NCBI GenBank assembly: GCA_033063855.1
Contig: CP093831.1
Coordinates: forward strand, 11,346,001 to 11,410,000
Direction of reading: 5' to 3'
From: Smittia aterrima
Taxonomy: Eukaryota > Arthropoda > Insecta > Diptera > Chironomidae
Length of the DNA stretch: 64,000 bases
Position numbers and translations under genes: made by a program. The notes under the pieces were generated by a model. That model worked only from the letters and a program-made list of their open reading frames with translations, had not been told where the DNA came from and ran no database searches. Shown here piece by piece: positions 1 to 12,909 of this stretch. Each line of letters begins with the position of its first letter. Position 1 is the first letter of the stretch.

Positions 1-364
1 CAAAGATAGAACCGTCTCGAGTATCTTCGCGATCAGTGATCTCTCGCTTGTTTGAGATTATATAATTTTTAAAGCTTTTGGGGTCATTCGTAAATAAAGT
101 TACTAGAAATTAAATTTTCTCTCTTTTATGTATTTCGATATTTTCGTAATTTACGTACAACTTTTCAGTTTAATGATCAATTGTTATAATTCAAAAACTT
201 GATTGAGAAGATAATTAGAATTTGTTGAAAAGCAATCTTTTTCAAGTTCTGACGTTTAACGGAATTTTTAAATACTTCGGACACGGAGTGAAAAGTTTTT
301 TTCTCCAATTTTGATCAAAACAAACAATCCGCGGTGAAATATTTTAATCTGAGTTTTGGCAAAA
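1..364. other. 5' flank of NDUFAF7, no gene seen
   Basis: AT-rich sequence upstream of the NDUFAF7 start codon. It presumably holds that gene's promoter and 5' leader. No coding region, tRNA or repeat is recognisable, and whatever lies to the left is cut by the window edge. Confidence 0.6.
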
Positions 365-1747
365 ATGCTGCTCGCGAGAAGAGTGTTGACGGTGCCTGTG
401 AGATGGTACTCGTTTAAGCCAATCAAACGACCAGACCTAGGGTCAAAATCAACAAAGGCTTATATTGATAAGAAATTAAAAGATTTTGATATGCAACAAA
501 TCTTGCGAGCGAAGATTGAAATGGCTGGACCGATGACAGGTGAGTTCTTGATTGAAAGCAATCAATTAAATTAAAATGAAAATCATTACCAGTCGCCGCA
601 TACATGAGAGATATTCTGACAAGTCCACAAAGCGGTTATTACATGTCTCGAGACGTTTTCGGACAAAGCGGTGACTTCATCACTTCACCTGAGATTGGAC
701 AAATATTCGGAGAGCTCGTAGCTATTTGGTGTATCGCGGAGTTTCAGAAAGTTGGATCTCCCAGTCCCACACAAATCATTGAGCTTGGACCAGGACGAGG
801 AACTCTTATCCTAGACATTTTGCGAGTGTTCTCAAAGTTACAGCAATTCGATAACGTTTCGATTCATCTAGTTGAGCTAAGCCCTTATTTAAGTAAACTG
901 CAATCACAAAAGCTTTGCTACACAACAACTGAAGTCGACCCGAACAGCGGAGAACGTTTCTATAGAATGGGAGAGACATTGACTGGTGCTCGAGTCTATT
1001 GGTATCATCAGATCGAAGATGTTCCAAAAGGATTCTCAATTATTCTTGCTCATGAGTTCTTTGATGCACTGCCGATCCACAAATTACAAAAGGACGGAGA
1101 CAGTTGGAAGGAAATTTTAATCGACATCGATGAAAAGGAGGAGAAGAAATTTCGTTACGTTCTTTCAAGAAATGAAACTCCAATCTCAAAGCTTTTCGCT
1201 CAGATCAGACCTGACGAAACAAGAAATCACGTAGAAATTTCACCAATGTCTGATCTTGTAGCCACAAATATTGCAAATCGATTAGAATCTGACGGTGGAT
1301 TTGGTCTTATCATGGATTACGGTCATTCTGGTGAAAAGGAAGACACTTTTAGAGTAAGTTTTCATATAAATTCGAATTCAAGTTGATTAAAAAAGTTCCT
1401 TTCAGGCTTTTAAAAATCACAAACTTCACAATCCATTAGAAGATCCAGGAACTGCAGACATAACAGCAGATGTTGATTTCAAAAATCTACAAAATATGCT
1501 TGAATCCGACAATAAGCTTATAACGTTTGGTCCCATCGAGCAAGGCAATTTCCTTAAAAATATGCACGGAGAAGCTCGAATGGAGAAACTTCTTAGCTCG
1601 TGTCCAAGTGATAAACAAGAAATCCTCAAATCAGGATTCGATATGCTTGTGAATCCATCACAAATGGGCCAGCGATTTAAATTTCTTAGTTTCTTCCCAA
1701 GTGTTTTGAAGGATCATCTGGAAAAGTTTCCGGTGACTGGATTTTAA
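365..1747 (+). CDS. NDUFAF7: NDUFAF7, mitochondrial complex I assembly arginine methyltransferase
   Basis: Three exons, 365-539, 593-1353 and 1406-1747, give 425 residues, close to the human length of about 440. The family (MidA/DUF185) symmetrically dimethylates an arginine of the NDUFS2 subunit during early complex I assembly in the mitochondrial matrix. The sequence shows an Arg-rich, acid-free N-terminus (MLLARRVLTVPVRW) typical of a mitochondrial presequence, then the family block GDFITSPE, and an S-adenosylmethionine-binding glycine loop ELGPGRG at about residues 122-128. Near the C-terminal side lie GLIMDYGHSG and PGTADITADVDF, which match the family. I chose the ATG at 365 because the upstream in-frame codon at 356 is TTG. 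The stop lies only 66 bp from the stop of convergent GCC1, so the two 3' UTRs probably overlap; an AATAAA lies just after the stop. Confidence 0.93.
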
Positions 1748-1813
1748 GATTGAAAGCTGAGAAATAAAATTTTTAGAAACAAACTTTTAATCTTCTAACA
1801 TAAACTTTCAATT

Positions 1814-3802
1814 TCACTTCTTCCCCATGTGATTGTTAATCAAAATAATTTCACTTTCATCGAATTGCAGCACAGCGCCAATAGCATTCAGCATTTTCTT
1901 CTTTGAATGCGAGTCTGATGAAGTAAGATAACTCAACGTCACGTTTTTTAAATACTCTAGATTTGCTCCCTCACGAGACTTCGTACGTTCCAATCTAAAA
2001 TGAACAACAATTAAATATTTCACTCAGTAGTCAATAATTTTAAAATCTCACCTGTCAACTTGCTGCTCGAGGTACATAATACGATCGTCAAGTTTCTCTT
2101 GGAGCATAATTTTCTCTTGTAATGTTTGTCTAATCAAACTCTCAGCCTCTCGTTTTGCTTTTCTTAGACTTGACAGTTCGAGTTCTTTTCGTGCCAATTC
2201 ATTGCTGAAGTAAATCATGTGAGTTTCACTAGGATTGCTCGAAGAATAAGAGGGATGATTGAGTACAACTCCAAGTTGTGAGGCACTTGACTTTCTTTGA
2301 ACACCAATATCACTATTTTGCCCGCCGTCTTCACTGAGACGTCTAGACGAAATATTTTTAGGAATGAATAGTTCAAACGACGTTTTCAAGCTACGAATCT
2401 CATTTTCTTTCTCCTCAAGCAAGACTAGAGACCTTTCGCGCTGCTTTTGAATTTGTTGCTCAAGCTGAGAAACTTTGGAACGATGTTCGATTTCAATCGA
2501 CTTGACGTTGTCTTGCCACTTTATCTTTTCAGCTTTAAGAGTGTTTGTCACTTCTAACGATTTGTTATTGATTTCCTGTTCGATCTTTTTATTTAGAACT
2601 TGAATCTGCTCTTGAAGTGTTAGCATATGATCCTTCTGATTTTCCAGGTGATGTTTTAAAGAATCATTTGCTGCTTTGGAGCTCTCATATTCCCTCGTAA
2701 GAGCATTAAACTGTTCTACACTGATTGCTTCTGAGGAATCGTCAGACACGCGACAAACCGATGACAAGTCGATGGGCTGTTCAAGCTTAGTGTTCTCGTA
2801 TATCAATAAGTGCTTTAAACGAGTAATTTCTTCAATTAGGGAATCAACGCTATGATTTTCTTTGCTTTCTGTTTTCTCATTTTCATCAGGACTTTTACAA
2901 AGTTGTGAAATTTTCTCTTTTAATTGAATAATCTGGTGCTGATCAACTTCCTTCAAATTGTGATAATTTGCGACTGTGCTGCTGAGCTCTGAAAGTCTCG
3001 CTTCCAATATTTGAACTCTCTCCTCGTGAATTTTTGTTACCTTAATACTTTTATCATTCGCCTCGTTAGCCCGTTGCTTCTCAATCATAATATTCTTAAT
3101 GTGTTGTTGCTTCAAGTCGTCAATTTCGCGTTGAAGTGATTGCAAGGCTTCTGATTCATCTCTAAACTTTGAATTCTCGTAAACTTTAAGTTTTCGTCGG
3201 GCGTCAGCAAGCTCTTGACTTAAATCCTTGATAACTTTATCGGAATTTGAAGTTTGTGAAAATTGGGTCTTGAGCTGGTTCAACTGCGTTTCAAGATTCT
3301 CTTTTAGATGTCTCTCGTCTGTTAATCGTCGGTCAAAAGAAATCATTTTTGCCTTCCAATTCTCTTTTTCAGCTTCCAATGTCATCGAAGTAGATTTGAG
3401 TTTTTCTGTCAGTTCTTTGATTTCTTTTTCTTTCACTGAAAGTTCTTGTCTCATCTTCTTCTTGTCCATATGAAATGAAGCCTCAACTCGACTCTTTTCA
3501 GAACTTAAACGTAACACATCAGCAGCTAAGGAATTTGTTATTGTTTCAGTTTGATTTGATGATTCACTTGATCCATCAGATGACAAATCTTTGTCTTTGT
3601 CAGTCTTGATCAAAGCAGATATGCTGGTGTCTAAAGCCTCTTTCTCTTTGAGGAGACTTTTATATGCAGACACAACATCTACAACAAAAATATTTCATTA
3701 ATTAATTATAAACGAGTATATACGACTCTTACCTCTTAGCCTCGATTGATATCTTGTAATCTGCTCCTTCTGAGCTTCGATTATGGAATTCGGATCGTTC
3801 AT
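1814..3802 (-). CDS. GCC1: GCC1/GCC88-like trans-Golgi golgin with GRIP domain
   Basis: Exons on the minus strand are 3733-3802, 2052-3678 and 1814-1994, giving 625 residues. The N-terminal block RDVVSAYKSLLKEKEALD matches the start of GCC1 closely. Most of the protein is heptad-rich coiled coil full of K, E, Q and L. The C-terminus SREGANLEYLKNV followed by a short helix-forming tail is the GRIP domain, which binds Arl1-GTP at the trans-Golgi. The family tethers endosome-derived carriers to the trans-Golgi network. The protein is shorter than human GCC1 (about 775 residues), the difference lying in coiled coil. The first intron separates the first 23 codons and preserves the conserved RLR-D junction. 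The gene is convergent with NDUFAF7. Confidence 0.92.
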
Positions 3803-4144
3803 CTTTACTGATCTAATTAATCTAAATATTTGCAAAATAAATTGAACAAGTTGGAACGAAAACAAGAAAGGACCACCAGATGTCGTTCTTAAAGTTTGAA
3901 TTTTTCACAAGGCAATTTGGAGTTGTTCATTTTCACGTACAAACAGAATTTTCCACCTCATCGCAACGTAAGTTTTCAAAGTGACAACAACAAGACAGAA
4001 AAATAGGAAATTCCCATTGAAGAAACTTATCTCTCAAAAAAATTAGACCCCCCAACTTTTAAGTCGAGTCACGATACATTGAACAACACTTTTCATTTAT
4101 TTCTCTCAGCTGCATAAGAAAGTAAATACTTTAATTTTCTGTCA
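3803..4144. promoter_or_regulatory. Divergent intergenic region between GCC1 and Ide
   Basis: About 340 bp between two start codons on opposite strands, so it presumably carries both promoters. No ORF with recognisable content is present. No clear TATA box was identified on either strand. Role inferred from position only. Confidence 0.4.
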
Positions 4145-4195
4145 ATGCAAAGCTTTCGAAGACTGTTGATCATTGAAGCGCAATATTTACGGTGA
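4145..4195 (+). promoter_or_regulatory. Ide leader: uORF if intron retained, presequence if spliced
   Basis: ATG at 4145 opens a 17-codon frame ending in TGA at 4193-4195 when the transcript is unspliced. A donor GTGAGG at 4192 and an acceptor TTTTGCTTCTAG ending at 4249 would remove that stop and join the 15 codons in frame to the main Ide coding sequence. The peptide begins MQSFRRLLIIEAQYLR, which looks like a mitochondrial targeting sequence. The splicing is inferred from sequence. Confidence 0.5.
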
Positions 4196-7100
4196 GGTCA
4201 TTCACCTGAAACTAAATTGCGAGGAAATATTTGAAAGTTTTGCTTCTAGACAAAGTGTTGCGTTCCATAAATTTTCTCGCAATAATTTGCCAATCAATAT
4301 GAAGTTAACATCACCAAGCATCAGTGACATGTCTTCGCTAGCTTCTCTTTCGAGTGTAGACTCACTCGAAACTCGTTTTGACAACATCATAAAGTCTCAA
4401 GAAGATGAGCGAAATTATCGAGGATTGAAATTGGAGAATGGAATGAAAGTTTTGCTGACATCAGATCCTACAACAGACAGGAGCGCAGCATGCATCTGTG
4501 TTGAAGTTGGTTAGTATAAAAGTTATCTGATAACTTGCTGTGTCATTTCGTAAACACTTTTCATCTTACAGGGCACATGAGCGATCCAGAAGAGATTCCA
4601 GGTCTGGCTCATTTCTGTGAGCATATGCTTTTCCTTGGGACTGAGAAGTTCCCCGATGAAAACGGATACAGCAGTTTCTTGAGCAAGAATGGAGGGTCAA
4701 GCAATGCAGCAACTTATGTGAGATACATCAACGTCCTTATCAAGAATTCAATCTTATATTATTCTTATCACAGCCCGACGTGACAAAATATTATTTCGAC
4801 GTTGTTCCAGACAAACTGCCCGAGGCACTGGATCGATTTTCGCAATTCTTCATTTCTCCACTTTTCACCGAGAGCGCTACATTAAGAGAAATCAATGCAG
4901 TTAACAGTGAACATGAAAAGAACTTGGCAACCGATGTTTGGAGGATACGACAAGTCAATAAGTTTCTTTCCAACCCTGAACATCCCTACTCAAAGTTTGG
5001 GACAGGGAACAAGGAAACTTTGTTAGACTTACCGAAAGAAAAAAATATTGACATCAGAAATGAACTAATTAAATTTCACAAGAAATGGTACTCATCGAAC
5101 ATTATGAGCTTGGCGATATTTGGAAAGGAGTCTCTGGATGAATTGGAAGCCATGACCCTCAAATACTTCACTGAGATTGAGAACAAGAATGTTGAGCTCC
5201 CGAAATGGAACGATAAAGTCTATTTGAACGATCAAAAAAATATAAAAGTGATGATTGTTCCAGTGAAAGACTCACGTAGCTTAACAATTTCGTTCCAAAT
5301 TCCGGATCTTGATGAATACTACAAAAGTGGAGTAAGTTGATCGATTATGGCTTTTATTTGCTTTTTTTTAAATGATTGATCGCATGTGATAACTTATTAT
5401 TTTTCATTTCAGCCAGAGCATTACATTAGCCATTTAGTTGGACACGAAGGGCCGTGAGTACATTCAAAACGAGTATTTGCACATTAAACATTTAAAATTT
5501 GTTTCCAGTGGGTCGATCTTGTCAGAATTGAAATCGCGAGGATGGTGCAATAATCTTGTCGGTGGAGCCTCGTCATCTGTAAAAGGCTTTGGCTTCTTTG
5601 AAATTATGGTTGATTTGACAGAAGAAGTAATTTTTTGTCTTGACTAATAATGAAGTTTATTTTATATAAATTTTAAATTTTAGGGCTACGAACATGTTGA
5701 TGACATTTTGTCGTTAATATTTCAATACTTAAATGTTCTTAAGCGCGAAGGCCCACAACGTTGGATTTTTGACGAGTATTGTCGTCTCAGTGAGATGCAA
5801 TTTCGCTTTAAAGACAAAGAAAACCCATTGCATCTTGTTTCGCAATGTGTTCATTCAATGCTCGTCTATCCAATGAATGAAATTTTGAGTGCAAATTATT
5901 TATTATCCGAATGGAGGCCCGATCTGATTCAAGAAGTGATGGAAATGCTAAATCCCAGCAACTCTCGAATAATTATTGTTGGACAAAAGACGAAAGATAA
6001 ATGCATTCATGAAGAAGAATGGTACAAGACAAATTTCTTCTACGAAAAAATCGAGCAAGCCACAATTGACGTAAGTGATTAAGAAAAAAATTAGAATCAA
6101 TTTCTTTACAAAATTTTCTCAGGAATGGCAATCGTGTGGAACAAATGAGAAATTCATGCTACCCGAACCGAATGTGTTCATACCAACCGATTTCTCTCTT
6201 CTACAAATTGAAAATGATGACAAGACTCAACATCCCGTTATCATTCACGACACACCAATGATCAGAGTCTGGTTTAAACAGGATGATACTTTCTTAAAAC
6301 CCAAAGTATTCATCGGAATCGATTTAAGGTAATAAGAGATTTATGTTCGAGTAGAGATTTTCCTAAATTTATGTTTTTGATTTCAGTAATCCCATCGTTT
6401 ATTCTGATCCGCTCAATTGCAACTTGACTCATATTTTTGTTCAGTTGTTCAAAGACAGTTTGACAGAATTTTTGTACTCGGCTGAACTCGCTGGTCTTCG
6501 ATTGACTGTCTCGAACACAACGAATGGAATAAGTCTTTTGGTGAACGGTTATTCTGACAAGCAACACAAGTTCTTGGAAACAATTCTTGACAAGTTGTTT
6601 AAATTTGAAGTCGATGAAAAACGTTTTGCGATTTTGTTTGAACAATATTTGCGAGGTCTTAAGAACTTCAGCGCAGAGCAACCCTACCAAATGGCTATCT
6701 ACTATCTTGCTGTAATTCTTACTGAATTTGCTTGGACTAAGAAGGAATTGATTGATGCTATGAAGTGTAAGAGCGAATAGTTTATTTTTCTTTTAAACAT
6801 CTAAAATGAAAACTTCTCCTTAGTGGTAACTGCTGATCGACTTAGAGTATTCATCAACGAAGTAATGTCTCGAATGCATGCCGAATGCTTTATTTACGGA
6901 AACGTCAACAAGGAGAAAGCGATTCAAATGTCAAATCTGGTTGAAAATCAACTTAAGAACACAAACGCATTCGTTCTGCCGCAGTTGAGTCGTCAATTGT
7001 TGTTGAAACGAGAGTATCAGCTGAGTGAAAGTAAGTAAACGAAATTCAATCAAATTGTTAACTAACTTCTCAATTTACAGACGAACCTTACATCTTTGAA

Positions 7101-7922
7101 TCGCCAAATGAATTCCACAAGGCGAGCTGCTCCAGTCTTTATCTTCAATGCGGTGTTCAAGAAGACAACTCGAACGTGTTTCTTGATTTAGTCGCTCAAA
7201 TATTGAATGAGCCCTGCTACAACGTCTTGAGAACTCAAGAACAACTCGGGTATATCGTTTTCAGTGGAGTCCGTAAAGCTAATGGAGCTAAGGGGTTGAG
7301 AATACTTGTGCAATCAACGAAGCACCCGAAATTTGTCGAGTCTCGAATTGAAAAATTCCTTAATCAAATGATCGTAAGAATGAATCATCGTTTATATGAG
7401 TAGCCTCTTATCGATAATTATCTTTTAGACTGACTTGAATGAAATGAGTAACGAAGAGTTCGAGAGACATAAGGAAGGTCTCAAATCACAAAAACTTGAA
7501 AAGCCGAAGAGATTGTCATCTCAATATTCTTTGTATATCAACGAGATATCTTTGCAGCAATATCATTTCGACAGAGCTGAGAAAGAAGTCGAAATTTTAT
7601 CGTCGATTACAAAGGATCAGGTTTTGGAGTATTACAAGGTTTGTATCTTGCTCAGAGTAATTGAATTATTTTATGTAAATCACAAATATTTCAGTTATTC
7701 ATTGCACCCGAGGCATCATCACGCCACTCTCTTTCGATTCACATTCTCGCAAACCCAGAAAACATTGAAGCTGATGCCGAAGAAGAAACTACGGAGGAAG
7801 CAAAGAAACCGAAGCAGCTAATAACTGATTTGACCGCTTTCAAATCTTGTCGACAGCTATATCCTTTGGCCAAAAGCCATTATCCCGGTGTGATTCCGAA
7901 AGGAGCTAAAAGCAAGTTGTAG
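4145..7922 (+). CDS. Ide: Insulin-degrading enzyme (M16 inverzincin metalloprotease)
   Basis: Thirteen exons: 4145-4191, 4250-4509, 4572-4717, 4774-5331, 5413-5453, 5509-5626, 5684-6070, 6123-6328, 6387-6766, 6824-7030, 7081-7373, 7429-7638, 7695-7922. All junctions keep frame. The product is 1026 residues from 4145 or 994 from the internal ATG at 4299; human IDE is 1019 or 978. The inverted zinc motif HFCEH is in exon 3, with the downstream glutamate in ...NSEHEKN. The block EEQLGYIVFSG-like (EQLGYIVFSG) and the FKQDD region are intact. The enzyme degrades insulin, other amyloidogenic peptides and mitochondrial presequences. The C-terminus is SKL, a canonical peroxisomal PTS1. The 58-nt leader intron (4192-4249) decides whether an Arg-containing presequence is attached. 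An AATAAA lies near 7963. Confidence 0.95.
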
Positions 7923-8130
7923 GTTTAATCTGTTAAGTTAATAGCGGAACCAGTGTTTAAAAAATAAAAGCTTTCTTTAATTTAGCGAATTACAAATTCT
8001 ATCTATTTTTGATTAGTGTCGGGAAATTTTTTTCTTCTTTATTTTAATTAAATATTTGTGAAACTTTCCTTCAGTGAAAAAGTGAAGAACTGAATGTTTT
8101 ATAGCATAACATTATTAATCTTATTAGAAA

Positions 8131-9020
8131 TTATTCCCGGCGTAAATTATCAAGGCGTTTTTGAAGTTCGTCGTCAGCATCAGATATTGGAGTCGTTGCG
8201 GCACCGCCAGCTCCAGAGCCTCCTGCTCCTCCCATTCCAACAGCAGCTGCTTGCGGTTGTTTGACTCCGGAAACTGATAACGATCCAGAAGCCTAGAAAA
8301 AGATTTTTGTTTATGCTGAAATTAGTTGAAAATATTTATTACAAACCTGTGGAAGTCCCGAAAGTTGATCGTTCAGCTGCAAACCTAGCTCATCAAGAAC
8401 CTGAGAAACAATAGCATCACCTTCCTCTTCGTCTCCTTCATCTTCCATTGCATCGTCAATTGCATCGTTGATCATTTCCTCCTTCATGTCCATAATTTCA
8501 GATTGCTTCTCAAACTCATGGAGAATTTGCTGAATCTGAGGCATGTTCATTTGACGATTCATATTTGCCATCGCCCGGCTAACGCCCTTCATGGCTTGAG
8601 CCATTGTGTTCTGAGATTTCAGAGTTTGTATTTTCAACGAAACGGCCTTGAAGGAATTTCTAGTTAGCAAAATTTACGTCATTTTATAATTGATATAAAT
8701 AGTCACCTGAATGTTTGCCTTCATCAACATGAACTTTCTGCTTTGACGACGAGTTCTGACTAAGTCCTTGGCCATTATCTTCACAGCATCCATTTGATTG
8801 TCTTTCGCTAATTTCTTAATATCAGCAATCACTTTCTTTTCCTGTTGATCCATCTTCATTCGTTCACGATCCAAATCTCTCATCGCTTTGTTCAGAGCCC
8901 GCTGATTCTAAATTCACAAAGGAAATTTTGCATTTCGCAAATAAATAATAACGAATCGAGAGTTCATACCTTTCTCAGCATCTCATCTGGTGACATCTTT
9001 TTTCCGAAAAGCCACTCCAT
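8131..9020 (-). CDS. CHMP2A: CHMP2A/Vps2 ESCRT-III subunit
   Basis: Minus-strand exons 8970-9020, 8707-8907, 8347-8646 and 8131-8292 give 237 residues; human CHMP2A is 222. The start MEWLFGKK matches family N-termini, followed by the basic helix RRQSRKFMLMKANIQ and the block AVSLKIQTLKS. The acidic autoinhibitory segment DAIDDAMEDE and VSQVLDELGLQL are present. The C-terminus DELQKRLDNLRRE is a MIM1 motif that recruits the Vps4 ATPase. ESCRT-III polymers drive endosomal budding, cytokinetic abscission and membrane repair. A glycine/alanine-rich linker before MIM1 is longer than in human and accounts for most of the size difference. The gene converges on Ide with about 210 bp between the stops. 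Confidence 0.95.
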
Positions 9021-9262
9021 GTTCTTGAGCTGTTTGCAAACTTTTAAACCAGGAAAATTTCACTTATTCACTGCCAATTTTAGCTTGATTAATGACTCAT
9101 AGAAGGCAGTCGGACGATTTTGTTGTAAACAAGACTCAGAGCTTTCGAAATTTAAAGCTTGAATAAGTAAATAAAAGTATACTTTCTCGCCCTTATCGAA
9201 AATTCAAACATTTCAAAACAAACTTTTTAATTAAAAATAATTTTTAAATAAATTGAGAAACA

Positions 9263-12200
9263 ATGGCTATGACGCAAAAACGACATTATGTTGAGCCAAC
9301 GAAAACACTTCAGGTAAGCAACAAGATTATTGTGTCATTGAAGCAACTTTAATTCTGTTGTTTTTGTTAGATTTCAGAATCAGAGGAAACGCCGAGGAAG
9401 AAAGTACGGATTCATGCTAAAAGTTCATCAAGATCAGTTTCACACTTCATAAAATGCATCGAAGCGAGCTCAAGCAGCAATGAAACACTTCAGATACTTG
9501 CCGAAATATCCGATACTCCAAATATTGAAGAACAGATCGACGCTGAAACAATTCAGTTCTTGATTTCTCTGTTCCGTCGAGAGAAAGACTTCGTTCGAGT
9601 GAAAATTCTTTATTTACTCAGTGATTTTGTTATAGATCATGGAATGGATCCTTGTTTGGTGATTGAGAATATTATTCTTCTCACGAAGCTTGAAGAATCG
9701 TCGAAAGTTATCAATCAAGCATTCTCATCACTCTTCAGAATTGGTGAATCAGATGCAACTAAAGACATCCCACCAGGGCTTCTTCTAAAGATTGTGGATA
9801 CAGCAAAGCTCAAATTAACATCAACCAATCATAATGTTCAACGACATGCGATTCAGTTAATTGGAGTATCAGCTTCTTTGGATGAAGCTGGGAAAGAGCT
9901 AATGTCGTTGATATCACATTACATGGATTCATCTGATGCTAGAACACGCGCTCAAGCAACGGATTCGTTATTGACTATGGGGAAAAGAGGAATTTCTCTT
10001 CCACCGTCTTTATACTTTAGAGCAGTCAAGGCTTTGAAGGACGATTACGAATGTTGCCGAAAGGAGGCCCTTCAACTGATTTATGAAATAAGTCAACGTC
10101 ATCCTGAACATTTGATTAGACTGTCGGACTCACAAACCGAGATTCGTCTGATTGATGATGCGTTCGCTAAAATTTGCTCTGCAATCAGTGACTCGTCAAT
10201 GCATATTCGAGCATTCGCTGCTGAAATTCTTGGAGGAATGTGGCGGGTGAACAGTGAATTTTTGTGTCAGACACTTGATAAAAAGTTGATGAGTAACATG
10301 CGTCGAAAGAAAACTTCACACGAACGAGCTTTTGAAAATTACGCTAGTGGTGAATGGTCAAGTGGACGAAAGTGGGCTGACGATGCTCCTCAAGAATATG
10401 TGAACAGCGAAGCTATTTCTTTAATAGATTCAGGCGCATGCGGAGCACTTGTTCAAGGCTTGGAGGATGAATTCCTAGAAGTGAGAATGGCAAGCGTGAA
10501 CTCAATGTGTCAATTAGCGCTTGTCAATCCTCCTTTTGCTGAGTTGAGTCTTGATTTTCTTGTGGATATGTTCAATGATGGTTCGTAAATGTTTGAGAAA
10601 TAATTGAATTAAGTCCTAAATTTATATTATTCGACAGAAATTGAAAGCGTTCGTTTGCAAGCGATCTACAGTCTCACTAAAATATCAGAACACATCGTTC
10701 TTCGCGAGGATCAAATCGAAGTTATGCTCGGTTCTCTCGAAGATTATTCCGTAGAAGTTCGAGAAGGTTTGCATCTCATGTTGGGAGCATGCAAAGTTGC
10801 GACTAGAACTTGTCTCATGTTGGTGGTTCAGAAAGTTCTCGATGTTTTATCAAAATATCCTCAAGACAAACTTTCGGCATTTGGTTGTTTGCAAAGAGTC
10901 GGCCTAAATCATCCCGAGCTGTGTATGGCGTTGACTCCACAACTTATTCAAGATCATCCTTTCTTTGATAGTGCTGAGAAAGATGTTGAAGATCCTTCAT
11001 GTAAAACATAAAAAATTTGATCTATTTAGTGATGTTAACTAACTTCTTTTTATTACAGATGTCTGCATCTTAATTTTATTATTTAACGCAGCAAAACATC
11101 TAGCCCCGATGTTGAGTCTCTTTCCCGATACGATCTTGAAACACTACGATTACTTGCGTGATACAATTCGCAATTTGGTTCCGCATCTACCAATCGGAAA
11201 TAAATCAGATGCAAGCCGTGTTATTCCATTGGGTGGAGCGTCTGGATCGCGACAGTTCTTGGAGACATTACTGGCAAACATTAAGGCAACCAGCGCTAAT
11301 AAAACTTCTCGGCAATCCCTTTTGCAAGCTGCACAGGACAACCTCAATCGACTTGCTTCGATTGATCCAGAACTATCGGGAACAGCGTATTTCTTGCGAG
11401 ATTTCCTGGTTGCACAACTCTTGATGGAACAGCTGAAGGCTAACATGATGACTCACAGAGCGCCATCAAAAGAAACTCTTAATCGACTTATCAACAAATG
11501 CTTACGAATGCAAAATTTATATTCAAACATGTCGACCGACGATTTTCTTCTTGTTAAACAGATTTGTCTCAGAGCAAGTGCTTTAAACCTTGTGTTGGTT
11601 GTTAAAGACAAATCACAATCGGCTTTGTCGCCATGTCAATTACTCTTGCACACAGCTGCTGACGCACGCCAATTTCTTCAAACACAAAAGAGTGAGTGAA
11701 GTATAATTAAATATTCTAGTCGCTAATTTAAAATTCTTTTCAAGATGCCGCAACTGACTCTTTCACAACATCAATTTTGGGTTACATTGAATCGATAAAT
11801 GATCCAAAGCCAGGAAGAGTCTCAAGAGGAATCCTCCCGATTGTTCTCGCTGCAAGTATGTGGCAAAATCCGTCGCCGATAAATTTTGAGGTAAGCTAAT
11901 GATTCTTCATTTTAAATTTGAGATCTTAAATATCTTCTTAACAGATCAAGATATGCACAGCAAAGATTATTGAGCCGAACGAAGCGACATCAATGGAAAA
12001 CATCGTAAAGGTTACTGCAGGTTTAATTGCTGCTCTTCCACTTCATGCGCAAATCGAAAATCTTCAAGATCAACAACGGCAGAATCTGAGGATCAAAGTG
12101 AAGTATCCAGATCAAAACACTCATGTAGTTGTCCCACGCATGAGTGATTTGAAGAGAGCTGTAGATGAGACTGGATCTGACGTTAACAACACTTGGAGAT

Positions 12201-12355
12201 TGAGAACAAATGTTCTCCTGTCGCATGGCGTTTGGACAGAAACATCGCAGGTTGAGATCTCAATCTGTTTAGCAGTGAAACCATCGAATGAGCTTGAACT
12301 TTGCAGTCCAATCAAAATCTTTTTTGCTCCAAAACCAATCAGAAAAGGAATTTAA
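9263..12355 (+). CDS. IntS4: Integrator complex subunit 4
   Basis: Six exons: 9263-9313, 9371-10580, 10638-11000, 11059-11691, 11745-11890, 11945-12355, giving 937 residues, near the usual length of about 960. Integrator cleaves snRNA 3' ends and prematurely terminated transcripts; INTS4 is the HEAT-repeat scaffold that binds the INTS9-INTS11 cleavage pair. The sequence shows tandem helical repeats, a conserved SGACGALVQGLEDE segment, REDQIEVMLGSLEDYS, and FFDSAEKDVEDPSYVC, all typical of the family. An Arg/Lys patch TPRKKVRIHAK sits near residue 25. The acceptor at 9371 was chosen over the nearby AG at 9377 because only the former keeps frame. The donor at 10581 is the weak GTTCGT. Confidence 0.93.
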
Positions 12356-12909
12356 AGTAATTGAAGTAACTAAATGTTTATTTTTCTACATTTCTTAAAA
12401 ACACAAATTTGATGAATAAAAATAAATAAAACTTAATCGTTTCTAATAAAATTGTCTAATCTATAACAAATGGTAATCAAACGTTTTTAACTCTTCGTTG
12501 CGTTGCAAGAGCGGCATTTCTTTCAATCAAATAATACTCAAAATAAATAACGAAAAATATGAAACGTGCGGTTTGACCTCGTTTCAAATGGCAAGTAAAA
12601 TCTAATTTTTCTATTTATCTAAGGCACAAAAGAAAGCAATAAATAAAAATTTATTAACAAACAAACTTGCCAAAAAAAATCACAGCATGAAATTTCGTGG
12701 TTTAAGAAATAAAAATAAAAAATATCAATAAATAGAACTCGTTTAGCCAACATGTCAAACTCAAAGTTCGTTTCTAAGTAGTAAAGATCTATCAATTTTA
12801 TTTGAGTCGAACGGAAAGCTTTTTCAATTTAGAGATAATTAGCACACACAGAGAAAGAAAGAATCATCAATCTTGTGCAATTGTCTTGCTGCTGTGAAAG
12901 TTTTCTTTC
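12356..12909. other. Intergenic, 3' ends of IntS4 and the C2H2 gene
   Basis: AT-rich sequence containing several AATAAA hexamers (for example around 12415-12430 on the plus strand), consistent with 3' UTRs and polyadenylation sites of two convergent genes. No coding signal was seen. Confidence 0.55.
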
